Below are positions 24,226 through 35,243 of a stretch of DNA of 64,000 bases, piece by piece. The notes under the pieces are model-generated. The model saw only the letters and a list, made by a program, of their open reading frames with translations. It made no database searches and was not told the origin of the DNA. Source of the DNA: Agrocybe praecox (Eukaryota > Basidiomycota > Agaricomycetes > Agaricales > Agrocybaceae); contig OZ024844.1 in assembly GCA_964017145.1 (NCBI GenBank), forward strand, positions 2,914,001-2,978,000, given 5' to 3'. The translations under genes were made by a program, and so were the position numbers. Each line of letters starts with the position of its first letter. Positions within the stretch are counted from its first letter, which is position 1.

Positions 24226-24443
24226 ATGATGCAAATCCTGATATCCATACTACTTGTTCAATACCCAGAAGCGGATGCTTGCTTATCTTGTAACGATACT
24301 ATTCACGGTGCATTGGCACTCTCATATAACGAGATTAATGTAATTGTCCATTTATAAATTATTCCTAGATGTACAAACGTGCCTCCATGTTCTTTGTTCA
24401 GCCTCTTAATGAAAGCTCAATATTTTGCCGGGATTATCTTTAG

Positions 24444-27016
24444 TTAATCTTGACGGGGTAAGGGCGTGTCTTGAAGGGGGCATCCAAAGACTCGGAGGCT
24501 GTTAATACGGCTTCCTTCTTCTGCTTCGATTCGAAATCCTTAATTTGGGCAAGATCGCCGTCGTCTACTATTAGTTTCCAACCTGCCGTGGACGGGGGGT
24601 CTTGGTAGTGCGTTTCTATGTCGTGAAGAATCTAGTAACAGAGTATCAGTGGTGAGCCGGTTACAGGATACATAGACAAAAAAGTGTAATGAATAAATTC
24701 CAGACTGCTACTTACAGCCATTGTCCAGGTCATGACGAGCCTTCCTCGTCGCTTAGTATCGTTACGGCAACGTACACATTCAACCCTCGGGTTTATCTCC
24801 CGCATTCTGGAGAATGCGGTCTTCGTGGGGTCTTCACCACAGACTTGAACGATGGCCTTCGCGAACCCAGATGCTTCTGCATCCACAAAAATTTCGTCAT
24901 GATTCCAGTTTGACCCACACCATGATGAACGCTTCCTCCACACAGTATCAATAGGTGATTCAACCACCTTCTTTGGTTGAGTGGAGACGCTAGGCTCTTC
25001 AGAGTCGGACTCTTCTTCCTCTTCGTCGTAATCCTCTTCATCAGAGTGATGGCTGACATCCACTTCACCTTGCATTTCGTCTTCGTCTTCATCCACCCCG
25101 CCAATCACGTCACGCAAACACCTATGCATTAAGATTCGAGGATATCTGATAGGGTCATTGCACCAATTGCATTTGAAGAACGTAACGGCAAGGGAAAGAG
25201 ATAGCATGTCAAGTCGACTGGGGGTGCTTTGAGATTGTATGCTTTCTTCCTTGTTTTCTCCGGCTATCAATTTCAACAGAAAATTGTCAGCTTGAGATTT
25301 CCAGGAAGATGTGATATCGTCGATGTAGGAAACAGGTAATTGCTTGACTTTCGCCACGAATGCATTCGTGTCTTGATGGATATCACTCGCGCTACTCCTA
25401 AGTAGTTCACTGTAGGGCTCAGAAGCCATGAAGTGGGCAAACGGAGGGACGATGAAGGGGATACCCATTGTCGTCCAAAAGTGTTTTTCCAAGATATTGG
25501 AAACTTCACGAGTTCGTTGTCGCAGAAAATCTCGAATCTTCCCTCTCTCCTTTTCTTGCTTGCTGTACTCTAGTATTTCTATAATCCCGGGTTTGATCCT
25601 CTTCCAGCCTATTATTCATGAAGGAGGTCATCATATGCGGCACTGTTACCCAGAGGAATGGACTGTCCTTACCTTTTTCTGTGAGATTCGCAGTAACGCG
25701 TACACCAGGGCAGCGCCTCAAGAGTGCGTCAAATTCGTATCCATAACCTACGCACGAAGAAATGATCTAGCACATTGACACACAGTTAGAACGTGAACGA
25801 ACCTTCTTCTCTAATTTTGTTACGGATACTGTGTGCGAAATACTTTTCTTCAGTAAAATACGAAAGATATGGAATCAGTAATCCTTACGCTATTTCGCGG
25901 TCATGGCGCGTCTTCCTTGATTCGTTCGAGCGTTTCGCCTGGATTCTGGATATCCACGAGTAGTACTAGTTGGAGATTATTCAGAGCGTATATCAGATGA
26001 AGCGAGGCAAGCCCCTTACTTGGCGGGTTGCTCTTAACACGGACGGCCCAGTTTTGGCTCGGGTGACCGCTTCCGTATACTCTGTTTTGGATATCTCGTC
26101 CTCCATTTCGGCCAACTTGCGTTCATGATATTGATATTCATCCTTCAAGATGTATGTACCGTTGTCTGTTGCGTACGAGTAGAATTATAAAGGAGGTATA
26201 GCTTGTGCAAAAAGAGGTGAATGGTGCACGTACATAGTTTAGGATGTTTATGAAAATACTGGCTTGCGCATAAATTTACAATGTCCGCATCAAGTTCAGA
26301 TGTTCCTACGTTAATGAGTCTAAAAAATGGTGCGCTGCAATTAGATTTGATGAAATGAGGCATGTTATCACGCGAGGATCCACCTTTTACCGGCACACTT
26401 GTGGCATATACGCGTTTTAGCTTTCCAGAGAATATTATTCGCAGGGGTGGATGAGCAGAACTATGCAGACAGCCGAAGAAATTCAATCATGAATTTAAAA
26501 ATATAAACTAAGGGATAGGACTCACGAAACAATGCTTTCCGTAAAGGACCTTTGTGTAGCGCACCAAGGAAATATTCCGAGGACATTGTGGAGGTCGCTC
26601 TTGCCCATGGATGTTTTGAAAGGCCTAGACAAGGAGATTATTCAGAGGTCACCGCTAGTAATAGTCAAACTAAGTTCGTGCGGACATTCTTCCAAAGAAA
26701 CGAAGCGTTATTATCCATAACAATAGCTCGGATGTCTTTGGTCGCCCATGAAAGATGGAGAAGGTCGATAGGTTGCAGTTGACTGAAGATTTCAAAAAGG
26801 ATATCAAGGGGAATTTCCGTCATCGTTTTCAACATTCCTTTTCTCCCTTTGATTCTCGAAAAATCATCTTGCCGGGGAACACTTGGTTTAGATGGTACAC
26901 TGGAATACTTCTGCTTTTTCTTCGGTCTTGTCACAGAAGACGTTGGCCTTGTCGAGCTTGATTCGGCAGCTTGAGGGGCATATTCAGGAAAACGAGTAGT
27001 TCTTCTTAGTTCCATG
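24444..27016 (-). CDS. F-box domain protein
   Basis: Probable substrate adaptor of an SCF ubiquitin ligase; the target is unknown. The start at 27016 gives MELRRTTRFPEYAPQAAES and a disordered basic linker. Then comes the F-box, with TEIPLDILFEIFSQLQPIDL and LHLSWATKDIRAIV. A Cys-bearing segment after the next intron resembles the zinc-ribbon-like region of the large agaricomycete F-box family. The C-terminal half has an Asp/Glu-rich stretch (DEEDYDEEEEESDSEE) and a conserved-looking segment RMREINPRVECVRC. The last exon ends TPLPRQD. Introns are short. Exon boundaries in 25500-26500 are the least certain part. Confidence 0.75.
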
Positions 27017-27602
27017 GGCAACGCTGATTTAAACTTGATGGCTTCAAGATATACGATAGTAGACAAATAGTAAATCCGACGGCAGGGCAAAGCTTTATAG
27101 GTGACAGAACGCTACGCGTGGAGTCACACAGCACGGGACCGAAGCGGAAGACACGAGTCATTCGGTAACGCAGGTTTCCGCATGGTGTGGTACCTGCTCA
27201 TAATAAGCAATGTGTAGCAAGAAAATTTCCAGGGTTGTATGCACTGAAAAAACGTTGAAAAATGATGCCACGGTCCACCTACACGGACATCAAATCAACG
27301 AAAGTGTAGGGAAAATCATGTGCAGTTTGTGCCAAGGGAACGCGACACGCCTGTAATAAAATTGTCAGTAATAGATAGGGTTCTTTCCGGCCAAAGATCA
27401 GGGGTGAACAAAAGGCAGTGCACAGAATGTATTGCAAATCGCACTCCAAGGCAAAGAGGAACGACTATACAAACATTGTAGTAATATACGAAAAGCAAGA
27501 AGTAACTTAAAGGCCGATAAGATGATGCCCGGCGGGTGTAAGGGAGCAGTACAATCAGAGAGCGTCCTTCAAGCTGACTTTCAAAAGGACTTGTACGACC
27601 GA
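27017..27602. other. F-box promoter region and hydrophobin 3' flank
   Basis: No supported gene. The stretch separates two same-strand genes and contains only short overlapping frames. Confidence 0.35.
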
Positions 27603-28091
27603 TTATACGTTAACGTTGATAGGAGTGCACCCGAGGGCGACCACACCGTTCTGGATTAAGAAAGGTAAGAATGGTTGGATGGGTGTACGATGTGATTTCA
27701 CGTACGAAATTGTTATTGGTGCAGCAAACTGTCTGCTGGTTGCAAGAGTGTCCGACGAGATCAACAACACAAGTAAGTCCGACCAATCCTTTGATGGGTC
27801 CAAGGATGCCCAAGAGACCGAACGCCGATGTAGCGGCAGAGTCAGTGGACTAAAAAAACGACGCGTTCAGAGGTATGCCGCGCAGCATAAATACACCACT
27901 CAATTACCGAAGTGACGGTGGTGCAGCATTGAAGGCTACCAGAGTTACAACCGTCGTTCCTTTCAACCTAAAGTGAAGAAATCAAAATGAGTGGACCGTT
28001 GTATCCGCTTGAGGTGACGAACACATACGAGAGGGCTAGCCAGCGCCAACATGGGAAGAGCAAAGGAGAAGAGCGACTTGAAAGCGACCAT
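27603..28091 (-). CDS. Class I hydrophobin
   Basis: Small secreted amphipathic protein that self-assembles at air-water interfaces and coats aerial hyphae. Four exons give about 104 residues. The signal peptide is [19 protein letters not shown]. All eight cysteines are present with spacing C-x6-CC-x31-C-x8-C-x5-CC-x12-C, which fits class I. Landmarks are [35 protein letters not shown] and the C-terminal GCTPINVNV. The region between signal peptide and first Cys is only about 8 residues, so this is a short form. Introns follow SPL, TVTS and NNNF. A TATA box lies about 90 bp upstream of the ATG. Confidence 0.95.
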
Positions 28092-28803
28092 GTTGATATA
28101 GAATGTTATGAAGTTGACTTGGTACTCAGTTGAAGTTTAGCTGGGTAAGTGTGGTCTGAAGGATGAGGAAAACTCTCCCTGCTTTTATAGCGAGTAGAAT
28201 AGCCCAGACCGCTCCATCCAACGCATTAATATTCTGACATGATGTTCTCTGGCAAAACGCAAAACCTAATAATTAGGGGGGTGCGAAGCCCAATAAACAA
28301 TATTTGGGAGAATCGGTGTACACCAGTAATTTCCGTCCACAAATGGGTCTGTTTTCTGCCTCTAGACTCCACAGTAGCTGTCTTGTAAACGCCGGGTTCC
28401 GTTGCGTTGAAAAAGCGGACTTCAGATCCCAAAAGTTATTGACACACCACTGTTGCCCGATAGTTGAGATCCTAGAACGCGGAAGTTAGGAAGGCGGCGT
28501 ATTCAGGCTTACACACCGCCCCGTTCGGAAATATCCTTTGATTTGAGGTAAGGCAAGAAATATAATGCTCGCAAGCCAAGCTCTAAACGCAGTGCGTGGT
28601 TAGTGTTATTTTTCATAATACATGGTTTGATTTTTTAATGACCAACCAGGCTCCCATCAATTGCTTCGGCTCCTCGATCCTCTCATCTTATCAACATTAG
28701 AAGCGTTATTATCGAAACCTAGAATGGAAGTACGGACTAATAAAAATACAAGCATTTGTCGAATAAATTATGTTCCAGCGCGCTCAGTTAATTGCAACCC
28801 ACG
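28092..28803. other. Hydrophobin promoter and CTF18 3' flank
   Basis: No gene found between the hydrophobin start and the CTF18 stop codon. The hydrophobin TATA box is at 28182-28189. Confidence 0.4.
28182..28189 (-). promoter_or_regulatory. TATA box of the hydrophobin gene
   Basis: Read on the minus strand this is CTATAAAAGC, a strong TATA match about 90 bp upstream of the hydrophobin ATG. That distance suits a short leader. Confidence 0.6.
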
Positions 28804-31800
28804 TCAAAGAAACATGCTGACTTTGACGGGCCTCCTTACCGCTGCTGAATTGCCTTCTAGAAACTTGTACTGTACTCTATACTTTTTCTCGACATTCTTA
28901 CGCGCCGCGGCCTTTGTCGTCGAGGCGGATACAGAGGTAACCAGCCTACCAAAGAAATCGGTGGGAGGCTACAAATCGCGCAGATAAGCTAACGTTTTGT
29001 GGGTGGGAAGAATGGCACATACTTTGTCTGCAATATCCCTATTGTCGACGGTTTTTACTCGTTTATTGGGTTGAGAGGTAAGATCACCGCTATCAGCACC
29101 ATTTTCCGTGCTTTCACCTTTCGAACTACGCCACAGGGAGGGTTGATGATTACTCCTCAAGCACAAACCAACCACTAAATAAGGCATTTACCTGAATTTA
29201 CCGAAGAAATCACCGTGCTTGCCGCGTTTACCTTTCTCAACAAACTCTGTGTCTCGGGCAATTAATCGCGCGTCAATCTAGATAAAGTCAATAATGATGA
29301 GAGGCCTGGAGCGCTGGCACAACGAGCCCACGGACCTCTCCAGACACAATTTGCCGAACAGCATATCGCGAGAGTGTAATATCAGCTGCACGCTTTCCAT
29401 CGTACGTGACGAAGACATCGATTGGCCTAGACATACGTTTAGTTCAGGACTGCAGCCAATAATAATAATCAAATCAGACGTACGGATCCAATCGATACGT
29501 CAATTGCCCGTCGTCAGCCTTTTCTTGAACGAAACGAAGTTCCAACGTGGACATAATATCCACTAAACGGCTCATCAAGACCTTTTCGTGTGGCCTGACA
29601 ACTTGACTATTTACCTGAAGCAAAGGTTGAGCATGCAAGCGGTTACCAGATAATATGATACTCACAGGTCGAAGAGGCGGTGATATAATCCTATTGATAT
29701 AAGGTGCAAATTCGGTCTGAAGAATCGGGGTGCTGACGAGATGTCTGAAGTCACCGCCGTGGCGAATAGTGGCATTCTGAAGACACCGAGAGAATGACTT
29801 GAATATCTCCTCGTTACTTCGTGTTAGCAGTAAATGCTGCCATGATTCATGAGTATCGTAAGTGCTTTTATAACAGAGATTCTTACCTCCCAGTCGGCTT
29901 GATTTCTTTCCACCCGTTCGCTACCTCTCTCGTTGAACAAAGGATAAAACGGGACCAGGGTATAAGGCAGGTATTGGTTAAGTGCGAACTCCCCATCAGA
30001 GTACATCGCAGACGAAAACATATCGAACGTGGTCAACCAGTCCATTGCTTTCTCCTGTCTCGAAAGATTCGCATCATGACGCCGTAACGTAGTATAGTGA
30101 CCAAAGCAACCTAGGCCGAAATTTCATTGTTGTGTCCAGTTAAGCGGCGAAAGTACGACGTACCTGTAGCAATAGTACTTTCTCGCCCTGTCGAGTCAAT
30201 TTCATGCGACAGGCGTCCCACATATCGGGATTCTTCTCCGTCCGTTAAGCCCAGCTCCTTGATACGCTTCTTTGTAAGGGGAGTGAATAAATTGTGAAGA
30301 ACGGATTGAACAGTCGAGTCTTCTTCTTTCATGCCAGATGTAGCTTTTCGGATAACGCCTTCCGTGACATCTTCCTTCCGTGTCTTTACGAACTGGAAGA
30401 GGACGTTTCAGGTCATCCAGATTCTCTTTTAAAATAAAATAAGACAAAAACTACCTGGAGGGTATTGAGACAGCCACGAAGGTCACCCTTTGCCACACTA
30501 ACGAGTGTACTCAGGGCTCGAGAGTCAGCTTTCAAATCTTCGATTAGGCAAATTTCTTTTAGCCTCTTGACAATGTGGATATCGGCAGGTCGATTGAACC
30601 GAATTTGGTAGGCATGGGGTCGAAGCTTCGCCAAAGAGGAGGCATTGTGGTCGTTACAGATACATATAATCGGTCGCAAAATGGGTCTTTTGGCCTGTTT
30701 ATCCTTGCCTCTGGAGGTGTAATCTATACAGACAGGTCAACGCCGACAATGTTTGAGAATTAATCCAGGCACACTTTTGTTCTTTGGCTTAACTAGGATA
30801 AGTTGAACTAATTTGTGTATAAAAGTATTTGCCTAAATATAAGTTAATCTTATCTTGAAGAGACGCAGTGACCATCCATCTCAACACTCACATTGTCTCC
30901 TGCTCCTGTGGCACCATCTATTTCATCAATGATAAGTAGTACAGGTTTAGTACTTCCAATAGAAGAACCGGATTCAAGAGCAGGGCGTAGGCGATCATCC
31001 ACTATAGAGCCAGACCTTGCGTCACTGAAAATATTGTAAGTCAATACGGGTGTTTCATGGTAGAAATTGGATATCAATCTAACCTGGCATTGATTTCCAT
31101 GACTTCGTATCCGGCCTGCCGAGCTAACACATGTGCTAAGGTTGTTTTACCAAAACCAGGTGGACCAGAAAGTAAGAGAACCTAAGCAAAAGATAAAAAA
31201 CCAATTTTGCAAGGCAATCGCTATGACACAACGTGCAAACCTTTTCTCGCGGACGACGAAACTCGTCCGGATCGATGTTTTCGTCTTCATCTCTGTTCCG
31301 TTTAATCCCTTTTTTCTTTCCAAACACACACCAGTCCCATTGTTTGATCCATGTCATGGCATCCCTAGCCACCCTCTCATTTCCCAGGAGGTCCGTAAAT
31401 TTGCTTGGGCGATATCTGTCGACCCACAGCATATCATCCAGTGCCTCAGTTTGACCGGATTCATGGGTAGTGATGTGTGTAGGTATTGATTCACTGAAGA
31501 GGCACTCAGCATAAACGCGCAAAGACGAGCCAGGTAAACTTACGATCGCTGTAAAAGTGTCGCAGTAGCGGAGGATAGTTGGTCCATAAGTCTATGTATT
31601 GGAACATCGAGAAGATTGCCGATCCTGCGGGAAGAATGTATAGATGTATTCTGATTCTTGACAAGAGGTCAGTCTGCAGTAGACAGAGATTATTAATACA
31701 GAGCTTACATTGTTTGTTAGAATGATCTTTGGTTTTCGACGCAGATATATCGTTTTTCCTTCGAAAGTTGTTGCCCTCACGCTTGCTCTCGGAATTTGTA

Positions 31801-32500
31801 TATTTGATGGTCGCAATAAAGCATCGGTTTCGGAGCCGTTGGCCACTGAGTTTGAGCCTGCTCATCGTTCAGACAAGGAAAAATTGAAAATACAGAGCAT
31901 TAGCATCGTTCCCATACCTGAAGATGATGGTAGAAACGGCTCCGTGACTACTGTTATGCTATCTGGTCGAGATGTTAACACACGTCAAGTATTATTTTCA
32001 AGTATAAGCATACCTGATGCAAGTAATGAGCCGGACAGCAGTCCATTGCTAACGAATGAGGCATCTGGAGTAATGCTTGTCAGGCTTTTGAATGGTAATA
32101 GAACGCGCGACACACTTGGAACAGCGCTTGACGAGGTTTCGGGCGATATGTTCTGTGGCTCTTCAATATTTGCCGAAAACTCGCCTGTGCTTGAGAGAAG
32201 CCCGTTCGAAACGAAGTTCGGTGTGGTGAATGAGGATTGGTCGGTATCGTGCATTGGGTGGGGAGATCGTGGTTCCGTGGCAGGTATTGTCGATGCGGCT
32301 GTACTGAGAAGCCCATTGGAGACAAAATTAAAGGTACTGCCATTCTGGGCCACTTCTGCTTCATCGTTTGGTTTCATTCCATTCACGTTCAATAGACCAT
32401 TTGGTAAGAACTCTGAAGTTTCCAGGGAGAAGTCTAGCGCGTTTTCGGACGTGACTGAGGTTGATACAGAGAGTAGACCGGTGTGTTGGAAGGTAGACAT
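28804..32500 (-). CDS. CTF18: Ctf18, large subunit of the alternative RFC clamp loader
   Basis: Ctf18-RFC (with Ctf8 and Dcc1) loads or unloads PCNA and supports sister-chromatid cohesion and replication checkpoint signalling (family knowledge). After a roughly 200-residue N-terminus come [14 protein letters not shown] and the helix [18 protein letters not shown]. Next are [20 protein letters not shown] and [10 protein letters not shown], both Ctf18 hallmarks. The ATPase core has Walker [18 protein letters not shown] and Walker [12 protein letters not shown]. The sensor region includes [13 protein letters not shown] and [15 protein letters not shown]. The C-terminus [29 protein letters not shown] is the typical Ctf8/Dcc1-binding tail. 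The N-terminal region repeats FVSNGLL three times, plus a related FLPNGLL. Many introns. Confidence 0.93.
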
Positions 32501-32751
32501 CAGAATTAGGGGTATACACGTCCTTCAGTCGAACCGTTGGTCGAGAGCGAGGGAACACTGAACGTAGTGATATAGAAGATGAGTGACAGACGAGGTCGCG
32601 TCCGTCACAGAATGATACAGGGTCATGTGAATTATGTCCACGCGTTACCCGTCACTTGCTTTACAAATACTTTCCCACTAACTTGTGGTCATTTAGATCA
32701 CTGCAGCAGTGCAGTGCAGTTCCTTGGACCATCCCTCGAGTTAACCAGAAA

Positions 32752-34941
32752 ATGTCTGAAAAATCAGGTCATTTAAAAAATTTGACTGAAGCTAGTGACG
32801 AATGTAAGCCTAATCTAAATAATTCCATATCTTACAATTTAATCAATTTCGATCTTAGCTTTGCGTGCTTTGATACAGGCTGTTATTCCTGAAGCAAGTG
32901 CCAACGGTTCCAACAACTTGAGTTTGAGTGGGGATGCTGTGAACAGACTCACTGAAAAGCTCTCAGAGCTAATGGGCGATCAAGTACTTGAAGGACTGCA
33001 ACAAAATCGGAATGCGAGGGGTGAGGTATGCTTGTATTGATATCCTTCATATGCGAGGACTTAGCCCGTCTTCTAGTTATTAAACGAAGAAGGACTACCC
33101 ATCATAGACATTACGGAACCTGCGAACGACGCCTTGACTCGGTCTATCCCTCCACCCATTACTGTGGAACCCTTGATTCCTTTGGCTAATTTGCCAAATC
33201 ACATTCAAGAACAGTTGCGCGAAAAACGTAATAGGATACTTGATGCCCTCGAAGAAGAAGAACGACAAGCAGAGATAGTTGAGCAACAGCGAGAATTCAC
33301 CGAAAGGGAAGAAGAGATGCGCAAACGTCGAGAAGCAGCTGCCATAGAGAAAGATAGATTGAAGCAGGCCAGAGAATTACAGAAAAAGATGGGTCGCGCA
33401 CTTTTACAGGATGTAGGAAAGGCCAAGCAAAAGGAAGAACAAGAAAAAGAGGCCCAGCGTCTTCGAGACCAAGAAGAAGACCAAAAACGCAAGTCGCCTT
33501 CTGCGAAGAAAAAGACGGTAGCGTTCGCTGGCATTTCAGGACAATCGGATGATGCTGAGCCTAATCAGTCCAATCAAATGGAATGGGGAGATATCACTCC
33601 TGCCAAGATCCAATTTTCCAAGCGTAAAACTTTATTGTCCCAATCTGTGGTAGATAAAACTCCTATGAAAATGTCCGTCGTGGAACGTGTACCTGGAGGT
33701 CGACCTACACTTCCAAAATCGCCTGTACCCACTTCACGACAACATATGCCTGATTCCGATGATGAATCAAACCCAGAGAACTCTTCGGAAGGCTCGCAGA
33801 CCGATTTTAGTGATGAAGACCCAATGTTGGAGGCAGACGAAGTAGATTACGACTTTGCCCAACACCAACGCGAAATTGCTCTAGAATACTACAGGAAAAG
33901 GAATTCCATTGGACAAGATGCTGCCAAAGCTATGATGCAACATTCACATGACCCAGAGGAAGATGTTGTTCATGTTCGTGAAAACATTATTATGGCCACT
34001 GCATTTTTTAATTTTCCCCTTTTCAGGAACAGATTCGCGACACCTCAAAGCCAGCTCTCTCGCAATTCAAAGCTAGCCGGCTTGCTTCCGCGTACAGTGC
34101 GTCGTCACCCAAGTCAACAGGCAATGAGTCGACTTCTCTAGGCTCAAGTGTCCTACCTGCGTCATCTACACGGACTATTCAGCATGCTATACGCACAGGA
34201 AAACTTGGCTCAGATGGGCAACTTATTGGCGCAGAAGAAGATAGTGCAAGTGAAGAAGAAGATCAAACCATGCAAGAGGTTCTCGATTTGCTAAAAAGGG
34301 GGCAGGTGTACAATCTGGGACCGAACGGCGAATATGTTCATGTTGTACCTCCAACGGCTTCTGCGCAGACATCTTTATCAAGTGATGCAAGCACCTCACA
34401 GCCTCCCGCCGTTGAACAACCTCAGCCATTCAATGCCCAGCCTCCGAATATGCGACCGAAATCATCGAAATTCAAAGCTTCTCGCGCGGCAATGGGTAAA
34501 CCATTAGCATCTCAGGCTAACGTCCCGGAGTTTGAAGTTATGTCCCAGTCGCCAACTCCAGTCTCTCATGCAGGAAGGTCCTCCCCCAAATCGGTTGACA
34601 ATCCAAGCAGCATGAAATCATCTGTGGTTGAAAGGAAATCTGCAACAATACCATCCATAAATCCGACAAAAATAGATGACCAACCCCTTTCGCCCTTTTC
34701 TATGATTGTCGACTCGCCGTCATTTCCGATGCCAGGGGTGTCTGGCACGAATTCTTCATCGACCCCTATTCCAATCGTTAGTTCAATAGTCCAAACACCA
34801 ATTCCTAGGCGCCCCGAACGGCCACCAACGGTGATTGCAGCAAGTGTTCTCGAACGCAAGCCAATTGGTATGCCTCACCAACCTGCACTTAACAATCAAC
34901 CAGAGAAAAAAATCTCCAGGTTTAAAGCGGAAAGAATGTAA
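32752..34941 (+). CDS. URI/Bud27-type unconventional prefoldin protein (DUF3835)
   Basis: URI/Bud27 binds Rpb5 and helps assemble RNA polymerases in the cytoplasm (family knowledge). Exon 1 begins MSEKSGHLKNLTEASDE and is joined to a prefoldin-like segment ending NEEGLPIIDITEP. A long charged coiled coil follows (NRILDALEEEERQAE). An acidic patch lies near ADEVDYDFAQHQ. The repeated peptide SVVERxPG/KP (MSVVERVPGGRP, SSVVERKS, SVLERKPIG) and the end KKISRFKAERM are the DUF3835 signature. The intron at about 33973-34027 joins an acidic exon to EQIRDTSKPALSQFKASRLA. It shares a 251-bp divergent promoter with CTF18. Confidence 0.8.
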
Positions 34942-35243
34942 ATGTATCTGATAAATGCTTTTCATTGTTTTACATTGCAAAGGGGATATTTTAATAGCAC
35001 TGCGTGTAAAGTTCGAGTCATAAAAATGTAATAGTAATGCAGACATATGCTGGTTCGGTGCCACAAATGACAAATAATAAAAAAGAATAGGGTGTACCGA
35101 AGCAGTCTATGATATAACAGAAGATATAAAAGTGGTAACAATAAAAATAGAAGAAATGCATTCACAAAGGAAACGAAGTAAAAGTACACCGCGAATAACG
35201 CTGAAAAAGCAACTGAAATCAATAAAACACATGTGAGATTAGC
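34942..35243. other. Convergent 3' region between URI-like and kinase genes
   Basis: AT-rich, with several AATAAA-like motifs on both strands. No gene seen. Confidence 0.4.

Noticed and set aside
31710..32561. A 283-codon plus-strand frame.
   Set aside because: Antisense shadow of the CTF18 N-terminal exons, which have clear conserved motifs on the minus strand.
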